A DNA stretch of 64,000 bases from Barthelona sp. PCE (lineage: Eukaryota; Metamonada: BaSk clade), in assembly GCA_040285745.1 (NCBI GenBank), contig JAUFOR010000002.1, positions 744,001 through 808,000 on the forward strand. Direction: 5' to 3'. Shown piece after piece: positions 47,390 to 56,459 of this stretch; the first letter of the stretch is position 1; every line of letters begins with the position of its first letter. A program made the translations under genes and the position numbers. The notes beneath the pieces were generated by a model. It was not told the origin of the DNA. It was given only the letters and a program-made list of their open reading frames with translations, and ran no database searches.

Positions 47390-47557
47390 AAATAAGCTTT
47401 CATTCATGGACTTCATTTTTATGAAAGATACAATACAGGACTTAAAAAACTAAGTAAACATTCAAACATTGAAATTCTTGTTACTGCGTTTTTGCCCCCT
47501 CTCTATTGACCTTTCAATTTTGTTCTTGTTTCAAAGAACGTTTTCACGCATTCCCCA

Positions 47558-49729
47558 ATGGATAAATTGAATGAGATTATCAACAGCGTTGATTTAAGCA
47601 AACTTTGTGATGTGGATCTTTCTCAGCAAGGTCTGACAGATCTCACTGATCTTGTACCCATTTTAGCCGAGATTCCAAACTTGAAAGTATGATACATTAA
47701 AGCTTCTTTATTAAAAAATTTTAATTTTTAGAGTCTTGATTTGTCTCACAACAGTCTTGAGTTCCTCCCTGTTTCACTAGAAGATCTGAAAACGATTGAG
47801 TTTCTTGATATCTCCCACAACAGCTTCAAAGATGTCAGCCTGATCATCAGCGGATTAAGTTCTCTTCCCAACCTCATCAGTTTAAACATCAACTTTGAGG
47901 ACGTTGTCCAGGAGGACGAGATTCTGATTGTTCTTGAGAATCTTCGAATCTTTAACGGTATTAGTCTGGTTGATAACGTTGTATTCGCCAACTCACCTGT
48001 CCAATCAAGCACTAGCACCCTCCAGCAGGCAAAGGAGTCCTTCAAACAAGCCAAGGAAGAGTTCAAACGCATGAATTTCAAGCCAATTCAATTTGTTGAG
48101 GATGATTCCATCATTGATCTACTTCTTTCTCAAGAATCAGAGGTCCCCGAGGATCTCCTTGTCAAATTCAAGGAGATTTTTAGCTACAACTCACTTGATC
48201 TTAGCGAAGATGACCTTAAGCAGACAACTTCTCTTATTCAACGTATTATTGATTTATGTAACCTAGAAGACCGTAACTCGTTGAGGGAGTCGTTTTCCAA
48301 TAAGTGCAATGAGATTTTCAGTGAATTGAGAAATTTTGTTAATTCTGATGAAAATTTTATGATTTTGTCAAAGTTTTTTGAAATTTTGATAACTAAATAT
48401 AAGCTATATGACCTTTTACAAACGTACATGATCAACTATTTAACCAACGGTGAGCTGTTTAATATTTTTGTAATTATTCAGAAGAGTCTTCGTGATACCC
48501 TCATTTCCCTTCGTAATCTGTTCTATAACGCCATACTCATCTTTCAGAAAAAGAATTTCTCTCAAAAGGAGGAGAACAGCAAACTGAAGACTGATACTGA
48601 GAGCCTTATCCAAGCAGCAGAGAATCTAACCATTGCGAAGGATTCTTCAAAGTTCCAACTTGAAGCTGAGCTTCGTGACGCAAAGAACGAGATCAGGCAA
48701 TTGAAGGAGGAAATGGGTATGCTCAATTGGCAAAACGAGAAGCTGAGAATTGATAATCGCAAACTCCAGCTCAAACTTCACAGAAAGAACGGTGGATATT
48801 CAGTAACAGAGGCTTCACGCGTCACCGCCAAGACTGACCTGCAGGGTGCTCAAAGAGGTTATGTCATCAAAGAAGCACACACACCTGTCGTTAATATGTC
48901 TACCTCTGTATCACCTTCTAAGCAACACCGTATGAATGAGGGACTATCAGGAGCCAAGTCAGGCAAGAATTATAGGAGCATGACCATCAAGCAGGTCCAT
49001 GACATGATCACTGAAATTATTGGTGCAAAGGAACATCTTGATAGTATCAACAAGCATGCTAGCACCATGAAGGAGCATGTAACCACCTACTTGAACCAGA
49101 AATACGGACTCAGGACACTCATCAACGAGATGTCATTCAGTCTTGGTAACGCCGTTTCACGTAACAAGGGAGACGCTCTCTCGAGATTCTTTGGTGCCAT
49201 ATATAACAACGAGTGTGATGAAAATTTCTACTATGTTCTGCAGCAAGTTGAAGACACGATCCATTCTCTTGTCTTAGTCTATTATCGTAACAAACACCCC
49301 AACTATCCTGAAGCAAAGTGCCGTAAAATGACGGATAAGACATTGGGACAACATGGGTTGCTCGTTGAAGAACTGTATCAGGATATCATTGCACATTTGT
49401 ATGAGGAAGATACTGCCCTCACCATTATAATGGGTGTTCGTGAACTCACCAACCCTCAAAATAAGATCAAAGCACCTGATTTCATCAATACGTTACAGAG
49501 ACATGCTTTAGAGGCCCACATTACGTTTTTGAAGACTTTTGTTGATTATTGGAGGAGATATGACTATCAAAACGTTGGTTTCGTCACCAAAGAAGATTTT
49601 GAAATTCTTTGCTCCAGTGCAAAACTGAATCTACCTCAGCTGTCGGAGGAGATTGAAAGAGTCAATTTCTCAGAAGCTGTTGACTTGCTGAGTCAGCCAA
49701 TCTCAGAGCAATGGTTTGATCACCTTTAA
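47558..49729 (+). CDS. Leucine-rich-repeat coiled-coil protein, one intron
   Basis: 708 residues from two exons: 47558-47686 and 47732-49729. Exon 1 encodes MDKLNEIINSVDLSKLCDV followed by the first LRR; the intron falls inside the LRR array, and SLDLSHNSLEFLPVSLEDLK continues it, confirming the splice. LRRs cover about residues 15-140. A helical part follows, with a coiled coil near 330-395, and a conserved-looking helical C-terminal half (from about 440: MTIKQVHDMITEIIGAKEHLD). LRR plus coiled coil is common in flagellar and basal-body proteins, but I cannot name the orthologue. TTTTCAC at 47541-47547 lies 10 bp before the ATG. Confidence 0.78.
47687..47731 (+). other. Spliceosomal intron in LRR gene
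   Basis: 45-base intron, GTATGATAC at the 5' end and TTTTAATTTTTAG at the 3' end. Joining restores consecutive leucine-rich repeats in frame. The branch-like TTAAT is followed by six bases to the AG end. Confidence 0.85.
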
Positions 49730-49809
49730 TTGGTTTTGTAATTCATCTGTAAAAAACTTGCATCCTTATCACCAAATAATAAAGAGTAAACAACATTTAC
49801 TGCATGCGA

Positions 49810-50952
49810 CTAGCGACCGAAGAAGCTCTTCTTCTCAGCGGAAACCTGGAACTGGCCGTGGCCCATCTTGGAAGATGTATCAATGAACTTGATGTTGAGC
49901 TCCTCAGTGAGGACGGAACGCTTAGGCTTGACGAGGGTCTTACGAAGAGTGACGGCACGCTTCTTGGGACCAACAACGGAACCACGGATCATGAGGAAAT
50001 CGTTGCTGACGACACCGTAGTGAGGGAAACCACCCATAGGAGTGATATCCTTATCAGTGATATCGTACTCAGTGGAAGCGGACTTACCAGACTTACCATT
50101 GTCAAGACGGTAGATACGCTTGTTCATCTCGGTACGGTGATGGAAACCCTTCTGACCGGCACGAGGAACAGTCCACTCAATACGACGGGGGTTCCAGGAT
50201 GAGATACAACCAATACCACGGACATAGTGATTAGACTTACGGGGCAGAATACGAACGTGATAACGAGAGACGGTACCCTTGAAACCCTTACCCTTGGAGA
50301 TTGAGATACAATCAAGGCACTCACCTTCTTCGAAGATGTCACCGATCTTGATCTCCTTGGTGAGGAGGTTTCTAGCGTACTGAATCTTATCAGCGATAGA
50401 ACCACCGTTAACCTGGATCTCAATAATGTGAGCCTTCTTCTGGGTGATAGGAACGTGCTGCATTTGGGTATGGCAGATAACACGGACAATCTGACAGTGC
50501 TTGGCGATCAAAGCGAGCTTCTTGTTGAACTCCTTATCGTCGAAGTTGCTGGTGTGGCTGTTGAAAGCACGTTGCTTGGAACGGTACCAGTTCTTGTAGA
50601 AACGACGCTTGACACCTTCGTCAAGGGTCTTGGCCCAGACGGTAGTGAGGGTACGCAGACCACGGGGGGTCTCGACGTAACCAACAACACCGACAACACG
50701 CATAGGGGGACAATCGAGGACAGTAACGCACTCTAAAGCCTCAGCCTCGTGACGAGTGGACTTGGGACGGTTGAGCTGACGGACAACGTGGGTTGAACCG
50801 GCCTTGAAACCGATGAAACCGGTAAGATGACAAGGCTTGGAGGCGTCATCTCTGGGGAAGGCCTTAATGCGACCACGACCGCGGCGACAGCGCTTACGGG
50901 GGAGGAAACCAAGGTTACCGTGGCGGGGAGCTTCGAACTTACGATGAGACAT
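49810..50952 (-). CDS. RPL3: 60S ribosomal protein L3 (uL3), copy A
   Basis: Universal large-subunit protein next to the peptidyl-transferase centre. 380 residues (yeast 387), starting MSHRKFEAPRHGNLGFLPRK with the conserved N-terminal basic stretch KRCRRGRGRIKAFP. Further landmarks are ECVTVLDCPPM, KYCQI-type KHCQIVRVICHTQ, GKGFKGTVSRYH, and the GVVSNDFLMIRGSVVGPKKR loop. Ends KSFFGR with TAG. Strong C/G-ending codon bias, as expected for high expression. The protein and DNA are identical to copy B. CTTTCAC (minus strand 50969-50975) lies 16 bp upstream. Intronless. Confidence 0.96.
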   Translation of the reverse strand: MSHRKFEAPRHGNLGFLPRKRCRRGRGRIKAFPRDDASKPCHLTGFIGFKAGSTHVVRQLNRPKSTRHEAEALECVTVLDCPPMRVVGVVGYVETPRGLRTLTTVWAKTLDEGVKRRFYKNWYRSKQRAFNSHTSNFDDKEFNKKLALIAKHCQIVRVICHTQMQHVPITQKKAHIIEIQVNGGSIADKIQYARNLLTKEIKIGDIFEEGECLDCISISKGKGFKGTVSRYHVRILPRKSNHYVRGIGCISSWNPRRIEWTVPRAGQKGFHHRTEMNKRIYRLDNGKSGKSASTEYDITDKDITPMGGFPHYGVVSNDFLMIRGSVVGPKKRAVTLRKTLVKPKRSVLTEELNIKFIDTSSKMGHGQFQVSAEKKSFFGR

Positions 50953-50968
50953 GATATGGCGTTCTTTT

Positions 50969-50975
50969 GTGAAAG
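50969..50975 (-). promoter_or_regulatory. CTTTCAC initiator-like element, RPL3 copy A
   Basis: CTTTCAC on the minus strand in TCTCCTTTCACAAAAG, ending 16 bp before the ATG. The identity with copy B starts just 4 bases upstream of it. Confidence 0.55.
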
Positions 50976-51005
50976 GAGAAATTATTTATTTTTTTAGCAC
51001 TGTCT

Positions 51006-52322
51006 TCAGTGGTATCTGTTAAAGTATGCATTGTATTCCTCAAAAAAAGTCATATCAAAGAAGTATGGTTTGGCTTCAATCTCCAATATCATATCTTGGA
51101 TTTCTACAACTTGAGCTGGCTGATATCCCTTAACTTCTCTCTCTCTCATAAGACTTGCATGAAGATAAGCATTAGCAGGTGAAAAATTGGATAAATACTT
51201 AAACTCATCATTTTTCTGCTCATCGAATGATCTTGCCTTCCGATTTTCACTTATTCCTGTGCATACAATAACGGTTTGTAGTCTCTTAATAAACTCAGTT
51301 ACAGGAAGATCATCAATAACACGAGGTTCAAATAAAAAATTACGAAGTTCCACGATTCTATTATCAATAACTTTTGGCTCGTGTAAAAGGGTCATTTTGA
51401 ACATCGTTGCCACATAGTAAATACTTTTTTTTGGAACAAACATAGAAACTTGTGCAGCAATTCCGAAAACGTTAGGAAAAACTATTGATGTCACTATGAA
51501 AAACTGATTAGTGAATCGGCTACACACAAATATGTCCATTGCTACGAGGAACATTAACTGTTTGTTTTTTTTCACATTGAAATATTCCCAAATTGATGAA
51601 AGAACCATTTGAATGTAATAACCCACGGAATACTTTTCCACCATACTCTTGGCCAGAGCTGCTATGGAGTCAAATTCATGTAAACTACCACCTCCCATCA
51701 CAAAGGTTTCATACAAAAAATGTAGATCCTTTGAATTAAGAAGAGAAAGTGTTTGCATATGTTCCATCATATCTGGATAAGTATATAACATACTTGAAAT
51801 CATGACACAGTCCGCAAGAAAGTGATCGCTTTTGTAAACTAGACGTTGATCTTTAAAATCATCAAGAGTACAAGCAAATATTTCTTCAACTGTTAAAGGA
51901 TCAGATGCGTCATGATTTAAGCTTCGTAATAATGGAATAATCGTATTTTGTGTAATTATCAAAGGTCTTACAATATACCGTGATACTACATGGTAGAAGT
52001 AATCAATAAGCACATGAAAGGCCCTTGAGACGACGTTTAAGTGCTGTAGCCGACACACAAAACAATGCCCAGGGATATCCTGAGGTACATAATGAGCGCA
52101 GTTAGATAACACACGTACCTTGTTAAAAAATGCTGGGGGACACGATGAATGGCATGAAGAACATGCCCTCCACTTGGATTCGTCTGAATTACAATAACTG
52201 TTATGAAATACCCTAAGAGTTGCCGCCAAAGGGCTCAAATTCCCATTTTCATCTGGAGGGTTCAATCTGTAGTGCCCAACCAACTCCTCAAATGAGGTGC
52301 TTTTCGAAAGTTCGAATGGCAT
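51006..52322 (-). CDS. Orphan protein with N-terminal Cys cluster
   Basis: 438 residues, not recognised. The N-terminal 95 residues contain a possible zinc-binding set: CSSCHSSC near residue 56, then CAHYVPQDIPGHCFVC. The remainder is predicted helical and rich in Phe, Tyr and Met with several hydrophobic helices (LMFLVAMDIFVCSRF, IVTSIVFPNVFGIAAQV) that are not clearly membrane-spanning. CTTTCAC on the minus strand (52358-52364) lies 35 bp upstream. It sits between the two RPL3 copies and is co-oriented with copy A, 53 bp upstream of it. Confidence 0.68.
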   Translation of the reverse strand: MPFELSKSTSFEELVGHYRLNPPDENGNLSPLAATLRVFHNSYCNSDESKWRACSSCHSSCPPAFFNKVRVLSNCAHYVPQDIPGHCFVCRLQHLNVVSRAFHVLIDYFYHVVSRYIVRPLIITQNTIIPLLRSLNHDASDPLTVEEIFACTLDDFKDQRLVYKSDHFLADCVMISSMLYTYPDMMEHMQTLSLLNSKDLHFLYETFVMGGGSLHEFDSIAALAKSMVEKYSVGYYIQMVLSSIWEYFNVKKNKQLMFLVAMDIFVCSRFTNQFFIVTSIVFPNVFGIAAQVSMFVPKKSIYYVATMFKMTLLHEPKVIDNRIVELRNFLFEPRVIDDLPVTEFIKRLQTVIVCTGISENRKARSFDEQKNDEFKYLSNFSPANAYLHASLMREREVKGYQPAQVVEIQDMILEIEAKPYFFDMTFFEEYNAYFNRYH

Positions 52323-52357
52323 GAGGTAAAAAAGTTATAGCGTTCTTGCATTTATAG

Positions 52358-52364
52358 TGAAAGT
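52358..52364 (-). promoter_or_regulatory. CTTTCAC initiator-like element
   Basis: CTTTCAC followed by TATAAATG on the minus strand, 35 bp before the ATG of the Cys-cluster orphan. Confidence 0.45.
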
Positions 52365-52501
52365 TTCATTCGTATATATTGGCGTTATATGTGATTTACT
52401 GACAGACTAACGAAGACAAAGCAGAGTATATGTAAATAGTTCAACAATAAAAAAGACAGGTTGTATAAAACTCTTTATTTTTCACATTAAAAACATCATG
52501 C

Positions 52502-54472
52502 ATGATAGATATAGCAATCTTTGCCAAGTTATGTGTTATTATTTTGTTTTTAAAAACATTACCTTTTACAACAATGGTAACTGCGTTTGAAGAAGTCCTA
52601 AGTTTACTCGCAGAAAAGGATTCAATCTCAAAAGAGCAATTTCTCTCCCGATTAAGCACTCTGATGTCAAGTGTTTATCACCACTGCTTGAAAAACAATA
52701 ATTTGGCAGTTTACACACAGCTTTTGAACATGCTACAGCAGAATCATGGTATTGAACCAGGAAACCAATCAGTTCCAAGCTCCATTGATGATTTAAGTAC
52801 AGAAGAAGAAGACTACGTAGAAAAAGTTTCGATTTCTGAACCTGTTCGTATGTCATCTAAATATCTTCAAAAGGTGGAAAAACCTAAGAAAAATATCAAT
52901 TCCAGGGTTAATAGACAAGGAGTACCTCTCAAGAAGGTTGCTCCCCCTCCACCACCTCGAAAGCCCTCAATCAGCTTATCTGATGTTGAATCAGATGATG
53001 AAGATAGTGAGCCCGACTACTCAATGCCTTGGGATCGCCGCAAAAAGTCGACAAAGGGATATAAATCCAAGAAGAAAGTTCGGAACAATACTTCCATCAA
53101 GAAAGGATCCTATCAGCATAGCATTTCCTCATTTGGCCGTATATCCCGGTACAACCCAACTCAGTATAAGGATGATGAGTTTGCAGAGTATGCAGACAAG
53201 AAGAAACGTAAATCTGATGCAATGAAGTTTACAAAGAAAGAGCATTTTGAAACAATGGATGTTGTTAAAAAGAAACAGAAACCGCAAACATATGATGATG
53301 ATGAGCTTGATATTGATCTCGATGATCTTGTTCCTCAAGTTGAGGAAAAACCCAAGTTAAAGAGTATACCAAAACTGCATAAGGTTGATAAACCAAAGAA
53401 AAACTCAAAGGTTGAGCGAATGACGCCTCATTTAAAGAAAAAGAATGGTGAGATTGATGGTGAAGGTGATGATCCCGAAAAAATTATTAATGCTCTTGCG
53501 CAAAAGATTCAGAAAATTGGAGGAAAACATGTTAACGAGCGTCTAAATCGCCTCGACGATGAAGAATGGCGTGAAAAATTGGCTGTTTTTGACGAGCATC
53601 TTGTAACTAACATCATTTCTGAAATCATTGGTGATATCACCAAAGTCAAGTTTAACGACATTGCCGGTCTTGAACAGTGCAAGAGACTCATCAATGAGCA
53701 CGTTATTCTCCCAAAAATGCGCCCCGACCTTTTTAAGGGGTTAAGAAGCCCCACCAAGGGTGTTCTGTTATTTGGACCTCCAGGAAACGGTAAAACTATG
53801 CTTGCTAAAGCAATTGCAAGCTCATTGGATGTCACTTTTTTTAGCGTTAGTGCAAGTTCCCTTACATCAAAGTGGATCGGAGAAGGTGAAAAACTTGTCC
53901 GTATTCTTTTCACTATGGCTCGACTACTCAGTCCATCAATTGTCTTTTTGGACGAGATAGACTCGTTACTTACATCTAGAACAGATGGAGAGAATGATGC
54001 AAGTCGTAGGATGAAAACAGAGTTTATGGTTCAGTTAGATGGTCTTGGAAATGAAAACAGTGATATTCTCAGCATTGGTGCAACAAATGTTGTACAACAA
54101 ATCGATTCGGCCATTAGACGTCGTTTTACAAGACGTATTTACGTTCCTCTTCCCGATATTGATGCTCGCAGCTACTTAATTCGCAGTCTTCTTTCAAAAC
54201 TTACACACTCACTTAATGATGGCAACATTCAATCAGCCGCGGAATTAACAGAAGGGTACAGCGGTCATGATCTGCATTTGTTAATGCAGGAGGTTGCATA
54301 TATGCCGATTCGTGATCTTACCATGACTCAGATAGAAACCATTGCCAGTGATCGGATCAGAGCAGTGTGTTTCGATGATTTTGAGAAGGCTCTCTCCAGT
54401 GTAAGGCCTAGTTGTCAGAAAAAAGAAGTTGAAGAGTTTGAGAAATGGAATGAAAAGTATGGAAGTGGTTAA
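52502..54472 (+). CDS. Spastin-like AAA ATPase
   Basis: Meiotic-clade AAA ATPase, probably microtubule-severing. The AAA module is complete: FNDIAGLEQCKRLINEHVILP, Walker A GPPGNGKT (about 425-432), pore loop KWIGEGEKLVR, Walker B FLDEIDSLL, GATN sensor and a C-terminal helix ending FEKWNEKYG. The IVFLDEIDSLL...DASRRMKTEFMVQLDG block and ending are closest to spastin; fidgetin-like 1 and katanin are alternatives. The middle is basic and disordered. The N-terminus depends on the start: the ATG at 52502 gives a hydrophobic segment (IAIFAKLCVIILFLKTLPF) like spastin M1, while ATG 52574 gives MVTAFEEVLSLL without it. TTTTCAC at 52480-52486 favours 52502. The last 4 bases overlap the convergent gene. 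Confidence 0.8.
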   Translation: MIDIAIFAKLCVIILFLKTLPFTTMVTAFEEVLSLLAEKDSISKEQFLSRLSTLMSSVYHHCLKNNNLAVYTQLLNMLQQNHGIEPGNQSVPSSIDDLSTEEEDYVEKVSISEPVRMSSKYLQKVEKPKKNINSRVNRQGVPLKKVAPPPPPRKPSISLSDVESDDEDSEPDYSMPWDRRKKSTKGYKSKKKVRNNTSIKKGSYQHSISSFGRISRYNPTQYKDDEFAEYADKKKRKSDAMKFTKKEHFETMDVVKKKQKPQTYDDDELDIDLDDLVPQVEEKPKLKSIPKLHKVDKPKKNSKVERMTPHLKKKNGEIDGEGDDPEKIINALAQKIQKIGGKHVNERLNRLDDEEWREKLAVFDEHLVTNIISEIIGDITKVKFNDIAGLEQCKRLINEHVILPKMRPDLFKGLRSPTKGVLLFGPPGNGKTMLAKAIASSLDVTFFSVSASSLTSKWIGEGEKLVRILFTMARLLSPSIVFLDEIDSLLTSRTDGENDASRRMKTEFMVQLDGLGNENSDILSIGATNVVQQIDSAIRRRFTRRIYVPLPDIDARSYLIRSLLSKLTHSLNDGNIQSAAELTEGYSGHDLHLLMQEVAYMPIRDLTMTQIETIASDRIRAVCFDDFEKALSSVRPSCQKKEVEEFEKWNEKYGSG

Positions 54473-56043
54473 CGCGTGAGAGAATCAACTTGATAGTCTT
54501 CTAGAAGTTGCAATACGGTATCAGTAATGACAGCAGCATCAAAATATTTCATAATCCGTTTAACCTCATCAAAATGCATATGAACAATCAGAAAACTCAC
54601 AATTCGTTGTATTATTACACTTTCTTGGGTCATTAAAGGAATTTTCATTGATTGTAGCTGATGTAAATAGTCTAAAAGCATATTTATATACTTTTTCAAT
54701 GTTACTTTATCACCAGCTGTGTTAACTATCATTCTACAAAGTCTATTTAAAACTAAAAACACAAGATCAAAGACCTCATCTCCCTTTCTAATTAGAGACT
54801 GGAATGTATTGTCTGAATATTTTGAATAAATAACAGAAAATGTACACAGATCTTCAACCTCTTGCTGTTCAACCAAAACCACAGGTAGGCAGTTAACTAA
54901 ATTAATTCTTAACAATACGCATGGACCCTTATTAAGTAAAACAAGAATATTATCGTATTCCATACCAAGAGAGTAGTTTTTTCTACAATTGCTAGCTAAT
55001 GTAATCTGAGAAATGGATGAATTTGGCACAATTCTACACATATCAATCTCTTGGTGAATACTAACGAACTCGTTAAACATAAAATCAATTCTTCCAAGAC
55101 CCCAATGAAATAAACTCAAATAACGTTCCTCAAAGACAACTATAACATATCCCTGAGGGCTACTTGCAGAGATGTGTGTGATTTGCCTCTTTTGTGGATC
55201 TTGATATTCAGCAAGCTGTTTTCCAGAGTGTGTGAAGCAAAAAAGTTTACCTCTATCGCTGGTTGCAAAAACAATGCGATCCAGACATGCAAAGCACTGT
55301 AGCTCTCCAACTCTTGGTGGCTTTCGTTGTTGAATACGCTCTGTTTCAGGATTCAGTAACAGGAAGTATGTTCCCTGATCATCTTTTTCGATCAGGAACA
55401 GTTGGCTTTCAACCCACCTTTGCTCGATTATGCTTCTATTACTTCGATATGTAAACAATTTACGAAGTTCCTGAGATCCAAGGCTACATATTTCCACGTT
55501 GCTTTCATATTGACACATGAGCAAAGAAGAGTCTGCTGAAAAAAGCATCTTTGTAACTGGTGCTGGAAATTCTTTTGCATGTTGTGACTCATAAGTTGTG
55601 ATTTTAAGACTTGAATCGTCAAGTGCCGTAGCAAATATGTTGTTTGAAATTGCAGAACTTGTAGCTTTGGTGTTTAAACTGCTGCCAAGAATATAATCAA
55701 TTCTTATGTGTACAAATCCGCCATCCCAGTTCGATAATTGAACGGCTGAAAGGACTCCGTTGTCAAAGTACATCATAAACATATCTGGGGTTGAAAAAAA
55801 GAACTGAATTGGGTTGGCCTCCTCAACATACTTCTCAAATTCCTTCAATCGGTCTGATAATCGAGTTGGCCGATTGTTGGGAACACGTGTATCCATACCA
55901 TTCTGCTCCATTACTTCATATAATCTAATAACTTCTGCAGGAAAGGTATCAAAATCTACATTATCGTTTGGCAAATAACTTTCGAAGGGAACCCGTGACA
56001 AATCTTCCCTTTGACTTAGAACCCGAGCCCTAATTTGTAACAT
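54469..56043 (-). CDS. Orphan propeller-like plus helical protein
   Basis: 524 residues, not recognised. From about residue 75 to 350 there are repeated beta-strand pairs (FFSTPDMFMMYFDNGVLSAVQ, LDDSSLKITTYESQ, FLLLNPETERI, KLFCFTHSGKQLAEYQ), typical of a WD-like propeller without the WD dipeptides. The last 130 residues are helical (FDLVFLVLNRLCRMIV, LLDYLHQLQSM). Propeller plus helical solenoid occurs in coat, tethering and ciliary transport proteins, but no match is assignable. TTTTCAC on the minus strand (56069-56075) lies 25 bp before the ATG. Its stop shares a TTAA with the spastin-like gene's stop. Confidence 0.7.
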   Translation of the reverse strand: MLQIRARVLSQREDLSRVPFESYLPNDNVDFDTFPAEVIRLYEVMEQNGMDTRVPNNRPTRLSDRLKEFEKYVEEANPIQFFFSTPDMFMMYFDNGVLSAVQLSNWDGGFVHIRIDYILGSSLNTKATSSAISNNIFATALDDSSLKITTYESQHAKEFPAPVTKMLFSADSSLLMCQYESNVEICSLGSQELRKLFTYRSNRSIIEQRWVESQLFLIEKDDQGTYFLLLNPETERIQQRKPPRVGELQCFACLDRIVFATSDRGKLFCFTHSGKQLAEYQDPQKRQITHISASSPQGYVIVVFEERYLSLFHWGLGRIDFMFNEFVSIHQEIDMCRIVPNSSISQITLASNCRKNYSLGMEYDNILVLLNKGPCVLLRINLVNCLPVVLVEQQEVEDLCTFSVIYSKYSDNTFQSLIRKGDEVFDLVFLVLNRLCRMIVNTAGDKVTLKKYINMLLDYLHQLQSMKIPLMTQESVIIQRIVSFLIVHMHFDEVKRIMKYFDAAVITDTVLQLLEDYQVDSLTR

Positions 56044-56068
56044 TTCTCAAATGAAATTTTGCAAGAAC

Positions 56069-56075
56069 GTGAAAA
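56069..56075 (-). promoter_or_regulatory. TTTTCAC initiator-like element
   Basis: CATTTTCACGTTCTTGC on the minus strand, 25 bp before the ATG of the propeller-like orphan. Confidence 0.45.
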
Positions 56076-56432
56076 TGGGAAAAACATCCCATAGTTGATT
56101 TTATATCTTCTATCATGAATGATTACTTTGTACGGGCGGCCTGATCCATTTCCGGAAGATAAGTGTACCCCAAATGACTATCTATTTTATTCTTAATTGT
56201 TGGTTTTCTATGTTATTGTGAGTTTTACACACAATAGACACTGGATATGTGATAGACACTGCTGTATATTTAGCAAAACAATGTTTAATTTCCAAATATG
56301 TTGGATGTTGAAACTTTAGAAAAAAATATCTGTTCTATTGCCTTGTATGTTAATAAAAACACTTTGACTGGTACATAATGGCTGAGTAATACACGATTGC
56401 ACATATATATTGACTGAAAAGGTTTAACATAA
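56076..56432. other. Intergenic region upstream of RPL3 copy B
   Basis: About 360 bp between divergent genes; no gene or RNA recognised. A 10-base direct repeat ATAGACACTG occurs twice around 56235-56262. The sequence is unrelated to the DNA upstream of RPL3 copy A, so the two RPL3 copies have different upstream regions. Confidence 0.35.
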
Positions 56433-56436
56433 TCTC

Positions 56437-56443
56437 CTTTCAC
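56437..56443 (+). promoter_or_regulatory. CTTTCAC initiator-like element, RPL3 copy B
   Basis: CTTTCAC inside TCTCCTTTCACAAAAG, ending 16 bp before the ATG; identical to copy A although the DNA just upstream differs. Conservation here but not further upstream suggests the element marks the transcript start. Confidence 0.55.
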
Positions 56444-56459
56444 AAAAGAACGCCATATC

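Larger units (their letters stand above)
49778..50979. repeat. RPL3 inverted repeat, left arm
   Basis: 1,202 bp matching, in reverse complement, 56433-57634. Where I compared bases directly they are identical, and all alternative reading frames also translate identically, so essentially every position agrees. The arm covers only the RPL3 transcription unit: it begins a few bases before CTTTCAC and ends in the 3' UTR. The spacer is 5,453 bp. Confidence 0.9.

Noticed and set aside
49804-50202. Frames antisense to RPL3 copies (132, 121 and 102 residues, present at both copies)
   Set aside because: They are shadows produced by the strong codon bias of RPL3 and repeat only because the DNA is duplicated.
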